From assembly GCF_003287975.1 (NCBI RefSeq), contig NZ_QMKQ01000006.1, forward strand, positions 1 through 64,000: 64,000 bases of DNA, read 5' to 3'. The stretch is from Arthrobacter sp. AQ5-05 (GTDB lineage Bacteria > Actinomycetota > Actinomycetes > Actinomycetales > Micrococcaceae). Shown here in pieces: positions 34,063 through 42,402 of the stretch (positions are counted from its first letter, which is position 1; each line of letters starts with the position of its first letter). A program made the position numbers and the translations under genes. The notes under the pieces were generated by a model. The model was not told where the DNA came from, did not search any database, and saw nothing but the letters and a program-made list of their open reading frames with translations.

Positions 34063-34105
34063 GTGGCCGAGGTCCGAGCACCCTGGTGCCGGAACGCTCG
34101 GCCAC
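34063..34105 (-). terminator. terminator of glmM
   Basis: GTGGCCGAG (34063-34071) pairs with CTCGGCCAC (34097-34105), and an inner GCACC/GGTGC pair sits in the loop. It lies 23 nt past the glmM stop on the minus strand. No U-run. Confidence 0.65.
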
Positions 34106-34127
34106 ATTGGCAATGCGGAAGTGGATA

Positions 34128-35474
34128 CTAAAGCGCCAGTTCGCGCAGGACGACGTCGGCCAGCGACTGCGCCAGGGAGCTGGCCATGGCGTGCGAGGTG
34201 GCCTCGACCATCACGCGGACCACCGGCTCGGTTCCCGAGGGGCGCAGCAGCACGCGGCCGCTCTCACCCAGTTCGGCCTCGGCTGCGGCGATCGCGGTGA
34301 TCAGTGTCTTGTTGCTGGGCGCGGCTTCCTTGTCGACACCCTTGACGTTGATCAGCACCTGCGGAAGCACCGTCATGGCGGCGGCAAGCTCCTTGAGGGT
34401 CTTGCCGGTGGCGTTGACGCGGGCTGCGATGTGCAGGCCGGTCAGCACCCCGTCGCCGGTCGTGGCGTGGTCTGCGAAGATCACGTGGCCGGACTGTTCC
34501 CCGCCCAGGTTGTAGTCGCCGGTGCGCATGCCCTCAAGCACGTAGCGGTCGCCCACTCCGGTCTCCAGGATGGTGATGCCTGCCTCGCGCATGGCGATCT
34601 TCAGGCCGAGGTTGCTCATCACGGTGGCCACCAGGGTGTTGTCCTTCAGGACGCCGCGTTCCTTCATGTCGGCGGCCATGATCGCCATGATCTGGTCCCC
34701 GTCCACGACGGTGCCTTCGTGGTCGACGGCCAGGCAGCGGTCGGCGTCGCCGTCGTGGGCGATGCCCAGGTCCGCGCCGTTGTCCAGCACGGCGGCTTGC
34801 AGGCGCTCGAGGTGCGTGGAGCCGTAGCCGTCGTTGATGTTGATGCCATCGGGTTCCGCGCCGATGACCACGACCTGGGCTCCGGCGGCGTTGAAGACCT
34901 CCGGGGAGCATCCGCTGGCCGCACCATGGGCGCAGTCCAGGACGATCTTCATGCCTTCAAGGCGGTTCGGCAGCGTCTGCAACAGGTGCATGATGTAGCG
35001 GTCCTCGGCGTCCGCGAACCTGTTGATGCGTCCCACATCCCCGCCCACCGGGCGGTACTTGGGCTTGTCGAGGGCCGCCTCGATGGCGTCCTCGAGGGCG
35101 TCGTCGAGCTTCTTGCCGCCGCGGGCCAGGAACTTGATCCCGTTGTCCGGGGCGGGGTTGTGCGAGGCGGAGATCATGACGCCGAAATCGGCACCCAGAT
35201 CCGCGACCAGGTACGCCGCCGCCGGCGTCGGAAGGGTCCCCGCATCGTGCACGTCGACGCCGGAGGCTGCAAGCCCCGCCTCGATTGCAGCAGAGAGGAA
35301 GTCGCCACTGATCCTCGGATCCTTGGCCACCACCGCCACGGGCCTGCGCCCGTCATGTATTTTCTCGTGCCCCAGCACCATCGCGGCGGCCTGTGAAAGC
35401 GCCATCGCCAGTTCGGGGGTCAGAAGTTCGTTTGCTTTTCCTCGGACACCGTCGGTCCCAAATAACCTTGCCAT
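34128..35474 (-). CDS. glmM: phosphoglucosamine mutase GlmM
   Basis: A 448-residue mutase converting glucosamine-6-phosphate to the 1-phosphate, following GlmS in the peptidoglycan precursor pathway. The N-terminus is [20 protein letters not shown]. The phosphoserine loop is [17 protein letters not shown], the metal loop [11 protein letters not shown], and the sugar-binding loop [12 protein letters not shown]. The C-terminal [15 protein letters not shown] binds phosphate. Starting at 35474 gives the family N-terminus and places TATGAT 8 nt upstream (leaderless pattern). An ATG 6 nt earlier is the alternative. Confidence 0.96.
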   Translation of the reverse strand: MARLFGTDGVRGKANELLTPELAMALSQAAAMVLGHEKIHDGRRPVAVVAKDPRISGDFLSAAIEAGLAASGVDVHDAGTLPTPAAAYLVADLGADFGVMISASHNPAPDNGIKFLARGGKKLDDALEDAIEAALDKPKYRPVGGDVGRINRFADAEDRYIMHLLQTLPNRLEGMKIVLDCAHGAASGCSPEVFNAAGAQVVVIGAEPDGININDGYGSTHLERLQAAVLDNGADLGIAHDGDADRCLAVDHEGTVVDGDQIMAIMAADMKERGVLKDNTLVATVMSNLGLKIAMREAGITILETGVGDRYVLEGMRTGDYNLGGEQSGHVIFADHATTGDGVLTGLHIAARVNATGKTLKELAAAMTVLPQVLINVKGVDKEAAPSNKTLITAIAAAEAELGESGRVLLRPSGTEPVVRVMVEATSHAMASSLAQSLADVVLRELAL

Positions 35475-35488
35475 CGTCATCCATCATA
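35472..35488 (-). promoter_or_regulatory. leaderless -10 element (TATGAT) before glmM
   Basis: On the minus strand TATGAT (35488-35483), 8 nt, then the ATG at 35474-35472. Confidence 0.4.
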
Positions 35489-35587
35489 GGGCCAGGAATC
35501 CCCGAAGTCCGGCATCTGCGGGGTTTATCAAGGCATTCTTTGTCTAATCATGTGCCATATCCCACTAAGGCATTGCGCCTTAACGGG

Positions 35588-35641
35588 CGAAGGGCCCCGG
35601 CACGAATGCCGGGACCCTTCGGTGCCGGGTGGAAACCCGGC
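35588..35641 (-). terminator. terminator of rplM-rpsI
   Basis: Two stems follow rpsI. GCCGGGT/ACCCGGC (35624-35641, 4-nt loop) comes first. Then CGAAGGG-c-CCCGGCA with TGCCGGG-a-CCCTTCG (35588-35621, CGAA loop) forms a 14-bp stem with one mismatch. Confidence 0.75.
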
Positions 35642-35650
35642 GCAAGCGGT

Positions 35651-36151
35651 TTAGCGCTTGGAGAACTGCGAAGCCTTGCGAGCCTTCTTGAGACCAGCCT
35701 TCTTGCGCTCGATGACGCGGGCGTCACGAGTCAAGTAGCCGGCCTTCTTGAGGGCGGCGCGGTTGTTGTCGCGGTCGATCTCGTTCAGCGAGCGGGCGAT
35801 GCCCAGGCGCAACGCACCGGCCTGGCCCGAGGGGCCGCCACCGTGGATGCGTGCAATGACGTCGTATGCGCCGTCCAGCTCGAGGAGCTTGAACGGTTCG
35901 TTGACGTCCTGCTGGTGCAGCTTGTTCGGGAAGTAGTTGTCCAGCGAGCGGCCGTTGAGGGTCCACTGGCCGGTGCCCGGAACGACGCGCACGCGGGCAA
36001 TTGCCTGCTTGCGACGGCCGACTGCTGCACCTGCAACGGTCAGTGCCGGACGTTCCTTGACTGCTTCTACCTCTACGGCAACGGTCTCCGAGGTGTACGA
36101 AGTCGGAGCTTCACCCTCGAATTCAGTGATCTCTTCAGTGTTCTGAGCCAC
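35651..36151 (-). CDS. rpsI: 30S ribosomal protein S9 (uS9)
   Basis: A 166-residue small-subunit protein whose C-terminal tail reaches the P-site tRNA. The core begins at [17 protein letters not shown], with [40 protein letters not shown] and the terminal QFSKR, the invariant S9 end. An acidic/Thr-rich N-terminal extension of about 40 residues precedes the core, as in other Actinobacteria. It is 36 nt after rplM, forming the conserved rplM-rpsI operon. Confidence 0.97.
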   Translation of the reverse strand: MAQNTEEITEFEGEAPTSYTSETVAVEVEAVKERPALTVAGAAVGRRKQAIARVRVVPGTGQWTLNGRSLDNYFPNKLHQQDVNEPFKLLELDGAYDVIARIHGGGPSGQAGALRLGIARSLNEIDRDNNRAALKKAGYLTRDARVIERKKAGLKKARKASQFSKR

Positions 36152-36187
36152 GATAATCTCCTAAAGTCTTGTTCTCGGGGCCCAGCG

Positions 36188-36631
36188 CTACTGCGCGACC
36201 TGGGTGATTTCGAAGGTCTGCGGCTGCTGCGCAGCATGCGGGTGCTCGGCACCGCGGTAGACCTTCAACTTGGACAGCTGATCTGCAGCCAGCGAGTTCT
36301 TCGGGAGCATGCCCTTGATGGCCTTCTCCACTGCCTGGACCGGGTTCTTTTCAAGAAGCTCGGCGTAGGTAACGGACTTCAGGCCGCCCGGGAAACCCGA
36401 GTGGCGGTAGGCGCGCTTGTTTTCGAGCTTGGCGCCGGTGAGGGCAACCTTCTCGGCGTTGATGATGATGACGTGGTCGCCCATGTCCATGTGGGGGGCG
36501 AAGGTAGCCTTGTGCTTGCCGCGCAGCAGGGTTGCGGCCTGGACGGCGAGGCGGCCAAGTACAACGTCGGTGGCATCAATGATGTGCCACTGGCGGGTCT
36601 GGTCAGCCGGCTTTGGAGTGAACGTACGCAC
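36188..36631 (-). CDS. rplM: 50S ribosomal protein L13 (uL13)
   Basis: A 147-residue early-assembly large-subunit protein. [40 protein letters not shown] and [20 protein letters not shown] are canonical. Length matches E. coli (142). It leads the rplM-rpsI pair and appears to have a leader of about 225 nt (see the upstream region). In E. coli the operon is feedback-regulated at the L13 leader; whether that applies here is unknown. Confidence 0.97.
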   Translation of the reverse strand: MRTFTPKPADQTRQWHIIDATDVVLGRLAVQAATLLRGKHKATFAPHMDMGDHVIIINAEKVALTGAKLENKRAYRHSGFPGGLKSVTYAELLEKNPVQAVEKAIKGMLPKNSLAADQLSKLKVYRGAEHPHAAQQPQTFEITQVAQ

Positions 36632-36974
36632 TGTAATTGCCTTTGTTTATTGGTTACTGGTCAAGCACACTTTTGGTCAGCGGCTGTGAGATCCGTTGTC
36701 CTTGAACGTGCTGTGTTCGATGCGCTGTACCAGTTCGCCAGGTGAGGACTGAAAAGACCGGCCGTCCATGAATGTTCGCAATCCCAGCAGACCAGTGGCT
36801 CTGCAACTGAGCCGTCACGCGGAGAAGGTTGTGTCGAACAAAGGACACGCACAACAGCCGTTAGTCTATCGGATTAACCCCGACACCACCAAAGCGTGCG
36901 CCGTGAACCGCGCTACGCGTGCGTGATTCGCCTCTCACCACCCGGGGCGGGGCACCGGAGCGCGGGTCTTTCCG
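36632..36974 (-). promoter_or_regulatory. 343-bp gap: rplM promoter and long leader
   Basis: No gene is supported; short minus-strand frames around 36654-36854 look spurious. On the minus strand TTGGTG (36892-36887), 18 nt, TAGACT (36868-36863) is a good promoter candidate for rplM-rpsI, with the start near 36856 and a leader of about 225 nt. The part next to truA (36900-36974) is GC-rich and shows no clear terminator. Confidence 0.5.
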
Positions 36975-37919
36975 CTATTCCAGCGACACTCCCCCGATGG
37001 GGATGCCCACGTCGTGCGGAAGGCGCCTGGCCCGGGTGAGCTCGGCACGGGCCGCCGCCTCGCGCCCGTCGGGGTAGGCGACTTCCTCGAGCACCAGGGC
37101 CCGGGGATCGGCCAGCAACGTCTTGGAATCGCGCAGCTCCTCGGCGAGCCGGGTGGCAACCCAGCCGGGTTCCTCCCGCCCGTCGCCCACCAGCAGGCAC
37201 GCCCCGATGAGGGCGCGGACCATGTTGTGGCAGAACGCGTCGGCCTTCAGGTGCGCCACCACGATGCCGCGCTCGTCGCGGGCGAAGGAGAACTCGGTCA
37301 GCGTGCGGATGGTGGTGGCATGGTCCCGCGGCTTGCAGAACGACAGGAAGTCGTGGCGGCCGAGCAGGCTTTTCGCCTCGGCGTCCAGCAACTCCGCATC
37401 GACCTCGCGCTTGTGCCACATCGTGTAGGCGCGCGAGAGCGGGTCCCAGCTTCCGGCGCCGTCGGCGATCCGGTAGGAATAGCGCCGCCACAGCGCGGAG
37501 AACCGCGCGTCAAACCCGGCCGGGGCGACCTCGGCCTGGTGGATGAGGATGGCACCGCGTTCCCGGGTCAGCACCCCGCGCAACCTGCGTACCAGTGCGC
37601 GTTCCGGGGAGATGGCCGCGCCACGGGGCAGTGTCTCGAACTCGTCGGCGGTCAGGTCGAAATGGACCACCTGGTTCCGGGCATGGACCCCGGCGTCCGT
37701 GCGCCCGGCCACGGTGGTGCGCACGGGTCGGCGCAGGAGCATGGCCAGGGCCGCTTCCACCACGCCTTGCACCGTGGGAAGGCCCGGCTGGATGGCCCAG
37801 CCGTTGTATCCGGTGCCGTCATATCCCAGGCGCAGGCGCATGCGCACCAGCGCCGGCTCGGTGGGGCTGGAACTGGGGGCCAGTGAGGGATCCACCGAAT
37901 CAATGGCGGGAATCAACAT
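36975..37919 (-). CDS. truA: tRNA pseudouridine synthase A (TruA)
   Basis: A 314-residue enzyme modifying U38-40 in tRNA anticodon stems. The catalytic Asp75 is in VAGRTDAGVHARNQVVHF. Other motifs are MRLRLGYDGTGYNGWAIQPG, RRYSYRI with its flanking Trp, HDFLSFCK and DAFCHNMVRALIGACLLVGD. The first 26 residues (to RMRLRLGYDG) are a non-conserved extension; I keep the ATG at 37919 because TAGGAT lies 6 nt upstream (leaderless pattern). The next Met (residue 27) is the alternative. Confidence 0.94.
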   Translation of the reverse strand: MLIPAIDSVDPSLAPSSSPTEPALVRMRLRLGYDGTGYNGWAIQPGLPTVQGVVEAALAMLLRRPVRTTVAGRTDAGVHARNQVVHFDLTADEFETLPRGAAISPERALVRRLRGVLTRERGAILIHQAEVAPAGFDARFSALWRRYSYRIADGAGSWDPLSRAYTMWHKREVDAELLDAEAKSLLGRHDFLSFCKPRDHATTIRTLTEFSFARDERGIVVAHLKADAFCHNMVRALIGACLLVGDGREEPGWVATRLAEELRDSKTLLADPRALVLEEVAYPDGREAAARAELTRARRLPHDVGIPIGGVSLE

Positions 37920-37931
37920 GTTTCAATCCTA
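37917..37931 (-). promoter_or_regulatory. leaderless -10 element (TAGGAT) before truA
   Basis: On the minus strand TAGGAT (37931-37926), 6 nt, then the ATG at 37919-37917. Together with the terminator just upstream it makes truA a separate transcription unit. Confidence 0.5.
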
Positions 37932-37973
37932 GATCCACGCGCCGGCCCGCTGCGGGACGGCGCCGTTTAAAGC

Positions 37974-38025
37974 CATTGGCCCGGTGCATTTCCCCCGTAA
38001 TCGGGGAAGCCGCACCGGGCCAATG
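37974..38025 (-). terminator. terminator of the rpoA-rplQ transcript
   Basis: A perfect 14-bp stem (37974-37987 with 38012-38025) with a nested CCCCG/CGGGG in the loop, 28 nt past the rplQ stop. Minus-strand tail is GGCTTTAAA. Confidence 0.75.
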
Positions 38026-38052
38026 TATTGGCTGTTGCCAAGGTGACAAGGA

Positions 38053-38565
38053 CTAGGCCTTGTTCTCCTCTGCTGCCTCGGTCTCAACGACCTCGGCGGT
38101 TTCGGTTGCTTCGGTCTCGACGACCTCTTCAACCGGAGCAGCCACTGCGGCAGCCTTTTCGGCTTCCTTCACAACGGCCTGCTTCGGGGAAACCGGCTCC
38201 ATGACCAATTCGATGACAGCCATCGGGGCGTTGTCGCCCTTGCGGTTGCCGATCTTGGTGATGCGGGTGTAGCCACCCGGACGCTCGGCCATGAGCGGTG
38301 CGATGTTCTCGAACAGCTCGTGAACGATCAACTTGTTGGTGCGGCTGCGCGAGGCAATGACTGCCTGGACGCGGCGACGCGAGGCCAGGTCTCCGCGCTT
38401 GGCGAAGGTGATCAGGCGCTCTGCGTGCGGACGAAGGCGCTTGGCCTTGGTCAGCGTGGTGGTGATGGATTTGTTCTCGAACAGCTGCGCGGACAGGTTC
38501 GCGAGCATCAAACGCTCGTGAGCTGCGCTGCCGCCGAGACGCGGACCCTTGGGAGGGGTAGGCAT
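38053..38565 (-). CDS. rplQ: 50S ribosomal protein L17 (bL17) with acidic tail
   Basis: A 170-residue large-subunit protein. [40 protein letters not shown] and [20 protein letters not shown] are canonical. The core ends near residue 130 with APMAVIELV. It is followed by about 40 residues rich in Glu, Ala, Val and Thr ([20 protein letters not shown]), an acidic tail found in many Actinobacteria. It follows rpoA after a 94-nt gap that contains a 13-bp hairpin. Confidence 0.96.
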   Translation of the reverse strand: MPTPPKGPRLGGSAAHERLMLANLSAQLFENKSITTTLTKAKRLRPHAERLITFAKRGDLASRRRVQAVIASRSRTNKLIVHELFENIAPLMAERPGGYTRITKIGNRKGDNAPMAVIELVMEPVSPKQAVVKEAEKAAAVAAPVEEVVETEATETAEVVETEAAEENKA

Positions 38566-38586
38566 AGTGTTCTCCTAGTATGGTGG

Positions 38587-38627
38587 CCTTTGCGCCCGGG
38601 GCCCCGGTGGGAAACCGGGCGCAAAGG
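38587..38627 (-). terminator. hairpin between rpoA and rplQ
   Basis: CCTTTGCGCCCGG (38587-38599) pairs perfectly with CCGGGCGCAAAGG (38615-38627), a 13-bp stem inside the operon. There is no U-run on the minus strand, so partial termination or RNA processing/stabilisation is as likely as full termination. Confidence 0.6.
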
Positions 38628-38659
38628 TTTAAGTTCTATAGCTGGTGGGCCAAGAAGTC

Positions 38660-39667
38660 TTAGACTTCTTCCTCACCGTAGACGTCATCGTCGCCAATGG
38701 CGGCGGCACGTGCTGCAAGATCGAAGCCCGGAGGGGAATCCTTCAGGGCCAGACCCAAATCGATCAGCTTCGCCTTGACCTCGTCGATGGACTTCGCACC
38801 GAAGTTACGGATGTCCATCAGGTCGGCCTCGGAGCGTGCAACGAGTTCACCCACGGAGTGGATGCCCTCACGCTTGAGGCAGTTGTACGAGCGAACCGTC
38901 AATTCGAGATCCTCGATCGGCAGTGCCATGTCGGCTGCGAGTGCGGCGTCCGTCGGGGACGGGCCGATCTCGATTCCTTCAGCGGCGGTGTTCAGCTCGC
39001 GTGCCAGGCCGAACAGTTCAACCAGGGTGGTGCCGGCGGATGCAACTGCATCGCGCGGGAGCATCGAGTCCTTGGTTTCGACATCGACGATGAGCTTGTC
39101 AAAGTCGGTGCGCTGCTCGACACGGGTGGCCTCCACGCGGAAGGTCACCTTAAGTACCGGCGAGTAGATCGAATCCACGGGGATGCGACCGATCTCTGCG
39201 TCCACGTTCTTGTTCTGCGCTGCAGAAACATAACCGCGGCCACGTTCGATGGTCAGTTCCATGTCGAACTTGCCCTTCGCGTTCAATGTCGCGATGTGCA
39301 GGTCCGGGTTGTGGAATTCCACGCCGGCTGGCGGGGTGATGTCGGCTGCGGTGACGACGCCCGGGCCCTGCTTGCGCAGGTAGGCGACGACCGGCTCGTC
39401 ATGTTCGGAGGACACTGAGAGATTCTTGATGTTCAGAATCAACTCGGTGACATCTTCCTTCACACCGGCTACGGTGGTGAACTCGTGCAATACCCCGTCG
39501 ATCCGCACACTGGTGACAGCTGCACCAGGGATGGAGGAGAGCAGGGTACGGCGAAGCGAGTTACCCAGGGTGTAGCCGAAGCCAGGCTCCAACGGTTCAA
39601 TTACGAAACGGGAGCGGTTCTCCGCTACGACTTCTTCGGTCAGGGTAGGGCGCTGTGCAATGAGCAC
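38660..39667 (-). CDS. rpoA: DNA-directed RNA polymerase subunit alpha
   Basis: A 335-residue subunit that nucleates RNA polymerase assembly and contacts activators and UP elements. The N-terminal domain has [20 protein letters not shown] and [20 protein letters not shown]. The C-terminal domain (about 245-310) has [20 protein letters not shown] and [20 protein letters not shown]. The acidic end [11 protein letters not shown] is common in Actinobacteria. rpsD, which precedes rpoA in many bacteria, is missing here; rpsK lies 173 nt upstream. Confidence 0.98.
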   Translation of the reverse strand: MLIAQRPTLTEEVVAENRSRFVIEPLEPGFGYTLGNSLRRTLLSSIPGAAVTSVRIDGVLHEFTTVAGVKEDVTELILNIKNLSVSSEHDEPVVAYLRKQGPGVVTAADITPPAGVEFHNPDLHIATLNAKGKFDMELTIERGRGYVSAAQNKNVDAEIGRIPVDSIYSPVLKVTFRVEATRVEQRTDFDKLIVDVETKDSMLPRDAVASAGTTLVELFGLARELNTAAEGIEIGPSPTDAALAADMALPIEDLELTVRSYNCLKREGIHSVGELVARSEADLMDIRNFGAKSIDEVKAKLIDLGLALKDSPPGFDLAARAAAIGDDDVYGEEEV

Positions 39668-39777
39668 TTACATTTCCTTTCAGCGAGCGTCCGCTATATG
39701 ACGCAACACAGGGGGTGGAAACGACGTATGCCTCGTCGGCGTTCGTCTGGTTCGGTCTGGCTTGCCGTGGCGATCAT

Positions 39778-39819
39778 GCCGCCGCGCCCAACCCCCTTGC
39801 GGGGGAAAGACGCGGCGGC
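39778..39819 (-). terminator. hairpin between rpsK and rpoA
   Basis: GCCGCCGCG (39778-39786) pairs with CGCGGCGGC (39811-39819), with an inner CCCCC/GGGGG stem (39792-39805, TTGC loop). It starts 21 nt past the rpsK stop and lies about 110 nt before rpoA. Confidence 0.6.
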
Positions 39820-39840
39820 ATCAAAGCCAGACAGTCATTA

Positions 39841-40242
39841 TTAGACGCGGCGACGCTTTGGCGGGCGGCAGCCGTTGTGTGCGCTTGGGGAAACGTCCTG
39901 GATGGACCCAACCTCAAGGCCAGCAGCCTGCAGCGAGCGGATCGCGGTTTCGCGTCCCGAGCCGGGGCCCTTGACGAAAACGTCGACCTTGCGAAGGCCG
40001 TGCTCCTGTGCGCGCTTTGCAGCGGCCTCGGCGGCCATCTGTGCGGCGTACGGAGTCGACTTACGCGAGCCCTTGAAGCCAACCTCGCCGGCCGAGGCCC
40101 ACGCGATTACAGCACCGTTCGGATCCGTGATGGAAACGATGGTGTTGTTGAAGGTGCTCTTGATGTGCGCCTGGCCGAGCGGGATATTCTTTTTGTCCTT
40201 GCGACGCGGCTTACGCACCGCTCCACGAGTCTTGGGGGGCAT
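39841..40242 (-). CDS. rpsK: 30S ribosomal protein S11 (uS11)
   Basis: A 133-residue platform protein of the small subunit. [60 protein letters not shown] and [18 protein letters not shown] (the invariant end) are all present. It follows rpsM by 43 nt in the infA-rpmJ-rpsM-rpsK-rpoA-rplQ unit. Confidence 0.97.
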   Translation of the reverse strand: MPPKTRGAVRKPRRKDKKNIPLGQAHIKSTFNNTIVSITDPNGAVIAWASAGEVGFKGSRKSTPYAAQMAAEAAAKRAQEHGLRKVDVFVKGPGSGRETAIRSLQAAGLEVGSIQDVSPSAHNGCRPPKRRRV

Positions 40243-40285
40243 ACTTACTCCTACGAGAAATTTGGCTTAGTGATGACCGCTAGAT

Positions 40286-40660
40286 TTAGCGAGTCTTCTT
40301 CTTACCGGCGACGGTGCGCTTCGGGCCCTTGCGGGTACGAGCGTTGGTCTTGGTGCGCTGACCGCGGACCGGCAGGCCCTTGCGGTGGCGGATGCCTTCG
40401 TAGGAGCCGATTTCAACCTTGCGGCGAATGTCAGCTGCCACTTCACGGCGGAGGTCGCCCTCAACCTTGAAGCTTCCTTCAATGAAGTCACGCAGCTGTA
40501 CCAGCTCAGCGTCGGAGAGATCCTTCACGCGAGTGTCCGGGTTGATCCCGGTCTCGGCGATGGTCTGTTCTGCACGGGTCTTGCCCACGCCGTAAATGTA
40601 TGTAAGCGCAATGATCACGCGCTTTTCGCGCGGGATGTCTACGCCAGCTAGACGAGCCAT
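40286..40660 (-). CDS. rpsM: 30S ribosomal protein S13 (uS13)
   Basis: A 124-residue head protein contacting the P-site tRNA and subunit bridge B1. [40 protein letters not shown] and [20 protein letters not shown] are canonical, and the basic tail ends [13 protein letters not shown]. It follows rpmJ after 149 nt, in which an 8-bp long-range stem GCAGTACA/TGTACTGC (40695-40770) can form. Confidence 0.97.
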   Translation of the reverse strand: MARLAGVDIPREKRVIIALTYIYGVGKTRAEQTIAETGINPDTRVKDLSDAELVQLRDFIEGSFKVEGDLRREVAADIRRKVEIGSYEGIRHRKGLPVRGQRTKTNARTRKGPKRTVAGKKKTR

Positions 40661-40809
40661 ATGCTGTCTACCTTTCGATATTCGGAGGTCTAAAGCAGTA
40701 CAATCCCGGGTGTTCCCGGTCCGCGGCCTCCGTGCCGTGGGTATGCATCGCGCGATGGATGCTGTACTGCCGATTTCATTACTACGCGCAGGATTTCCCG
40801 TAAGGGAAA

Positions 40810-40923
40810 TTAGCCCTGGCGCTGCTTATGGCGTGGGTTTTCGCAGATCACCATGACCACGCCATTACGGCGGATCACCTTGCACTTATCGCAGATCGGC
40901 TTCACGCTAGGGTTAACCTTCAA
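40810..40923 (-). CDS. rpmJ: 50S ribosomal protein L36 (bL36), TTG start
   Basis: A 37-residue zinc-type L36. The sequence after the initiator is [20 protein letters not shown], then [16 protein letters not shown], with three Cys and one His as the Zn ligands. The start codon is TTG (40921-40923); an AAGGA ribosome site lies 7-8 nt upstream, and no ATG is placed correctly. It lies between infA and rpsM. Confidence 0.93.
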   Translation of the reverse strand: MKVNPSVKPICDKCKVIRRNGVVMVICENPRHKQRQG

Positions 40924-41008
40924 GGCAATTTCCTTTTGCGGTTGCGGTTTCAAGTGGAGCGTAATTACCTTCGTCGCCCTTCCCCGCAGGGAAGAATGGC
41001 AAAAATCT

Positions 41009-41230
41009 TTACTTGTAGCGGTAAACGATACGTCCGCGGTTGAGGTCATACGGACTGAGTTCCACCACTACGCGATCCTCAGGGAGGATTCGAATGTAGT
41101 GCTGACGCATCTTTCCCGAGATAGTTGCAAGTACAACGTGCCCGTTGGGCAGCTCAACACGGAACATCGCGTTGGGCAGTGCCTCTGACACGGTGCCTTC
41201 TACCTCGATGACACCCTCTTTCTTGGCCAT
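41009..41230 (-). CDS. infA: translation initiation factor IF-1
   Basis: A 73-residue OB-fold factor that blocks the A site during initiation. [40 protein letters not shown] and [20 protein letters not shown], ending RGRIVYRYK, match IF-1 along the whole length. AGCGGAGGAT upstream of the ATG supplies a strong ribosome site. It is the first gene of the infA-rpmJ-rpsM-rpsK-rpoA-rplQ unit. Confidence 0.97.
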   Translation of the reverse strand: MAKKEGVIEVEGTVSEALPNAMFRVELPNGHVVLATISGKMRQHYIRILPEDRVVVELSPYDLNRGRIVYRYK

Positions 41231-41354
41231 ATCCTCCGCTAACTTTTGTTGCTGGCGATATTTACCGCCAACAGATTTATGGTCTCGGTCATCGATCACA
41301 GAGGTACCCGCGGCAAGAGCTTTTGGGCACCAAGGAACAGACAACCAACAGTCA

Positions 41355-41360
41355 AGCCTA
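41355..41360 (-). promoter_or_regulatory. candidate -10 (TAGGCT) of the infA operon
   Basis: On the minus strand TAGGCT (41360-41355) lies about 125 nt upstream of infA. The same hexamer serves as a leaderless -10 elsewhere in the window. The -35 is poor. A perfect palindrome lies 32-57 nt further upstream. Confidence 0.35.
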
Positions 41361-41391
41361 CGCGGTAGATGGCTTAAAGGGAAACCGGAAG

Positions 41392-41417
41392 GGTCAACCT
41401 ATTTTGTTAGGTTGACC
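41392..41417. promoter_or_regulatory. perfect 10-bp inverted repeat between map and infA
   Basis: GGTCAACCTA (41392-41401), TTTTGT, TAGGTTGACC (41408-41417). It is 45 nt past the map... strand-neutral dyad placed upstream of the infA promoter region and downstream of nothing but map's 3' neighbour on the same strand order (infA lies downstream of it in the direction map is read from). It may be an operator, or a hairpin ending the upstream map transcript; no U-run follows. Confidence 0.45.
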
Positions 41418-41461
41418 ACATTCCCCTCGCGCCACCTGGTGCGCCGGAATGCGGACCGTCG

Positions 41462-42292
41462 CTAGGAAACGATCGGGGACGGGACGACGCCGTACGGCGC
41501 AAGCCCTGCCGCTCCACCGTCGTGGGCCGTCAGTACCCAAATTCCACCCATGTGTACGGCCACCGAGTGTTCCCACTGCGAGGCGCGCTGCCCATCGACG
41601 GTCACCACGGTCCAGTCGTCGGCCAACACCTTGGTCTCAAGTCCCCCGCGCACCAGCATCGGTTCGATGGCCAGGCACATGCCCGGCTTCACCCGGGCGC
41701 CACGGTGTCCGGTGCGGTAGTTCAGGACATCTGGCGCCTGGTGCATCTCCGATCCGATGCCGTGGCCCACGTAGTCCTCCAGGATGCCAAGCGGAGCGCC
41801 CGGGATCCCGGAGACGAAGTCGTCGATGGCGTCGCCGATCGCACCCACAAAGCGTGCCTCGGCCAGCGCGGCAATCCCCCGCCACATGGCTTCCTGGGTG
41901 ATGTCGGACAGGCGCTGGTCCTCGGCGGCTGCCGTGCCGACGATGACGGTGCGTGCCGAGTCGGCATGCCAGCCGTCGACAATGGCTCCGCCGTCGATCT
42001 TCAGCACGTCTCCGTCGGCCAGCGCATACTCGCTGGGGAACCCGTGGACGACCTCCTCGTTGACCGAGGCGCAGATGGTGGCCGGGAACCCGTGGTAGCC
42101 CTTGAAGTTGCTGGTGGCCCCGTGGCGTTCGAGCACCGAGGCGAAGACCGCATCCAGGTGGGCGGTGGTCACGCCGATTTGCGCGGCGGCAACGGCTTCG
42201 TCCAATGCCTCGGCCAGGACCAAGCCCGCCTCGCGCATCTTCAGGATCTGCCCGTTGGTCTTGTACTCGATCTTGCGTTGGCTGAAAGCCAT
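41462..42292 (-). CDS. map: methionine aminopeptidase, type I
   Basis: A 276-residue metalloprotease removing the initiator Met. Metal ligands are in KIDGGAIVDGWHADSARTVI (two Asp), GHGIGSEMHQ (His) and the two Glu in LAIEPMLVRGG and QWEHSVAVHMGG. The substrate-binding His is in HGFPATICASVNEEVVHGFP. Starting at 42292 gives MAFSQRKIEYKTNGQI, the normal N-terminus, with AAGGGA upstream. It lies after secY-adk but behind a strong terminator, so it probably has its own promoter. Confidence 0.96.
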   Translation of the reverse strand: MAFSQRKIEYKTNGQILKMREAGLVLAEALDEAVAAAQIGVTTAHLDAVFASVLERHGATSNFKGYHGFPATICASVNEEVVHGFPSEYALADGDVLKIDGGAIVDGWHADSARTVIVGTAAAEDQRLSDITQEAMWRGIAALAEARFVGAIGDAIDDFVSGIPGAPLGILEDYVGHGIGSEMHQAPDVLNYRTGHRGARVKPGMCLAIEPMLVRGGLETKVLADDWTVVTVDGQRASQWEHSVAVHMGGIWVLTAHDGGAAGLAPYGVVPSPIVS

Positions 42293-42338
42293 GGTGTGTA
42301 TGTCCCTTTCCAAAGACGTTGCTACACGTCATTATCGC

Positions 42339-42384
42339 AAAAAACCGCGGGGATGGCGGCACTGGTGTGCCGGTCCCCGCGGTT
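42339..42384 (-). terminator. terminator of secY-adk
   Basis: AACCGCGGGGA (42343-42353) pairs with TCCCCGCGGTT (42374-42384), 11 bp, followed on the minus strand by TTTTTTGCG: a classical intrinsic terminator 18 nt past the adk stop. Confidence 0.88.
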
Positions 42385-42402
42385 CTTGCGTGTGTAAGCG
42401 AT

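Noticed and set aside
36654-36854. 66-codon minus-strand frame upstream of rplM
   Set aside because: No ribosome site, no family resemblance, and it lies in the leader predicted from the promoter candidate.
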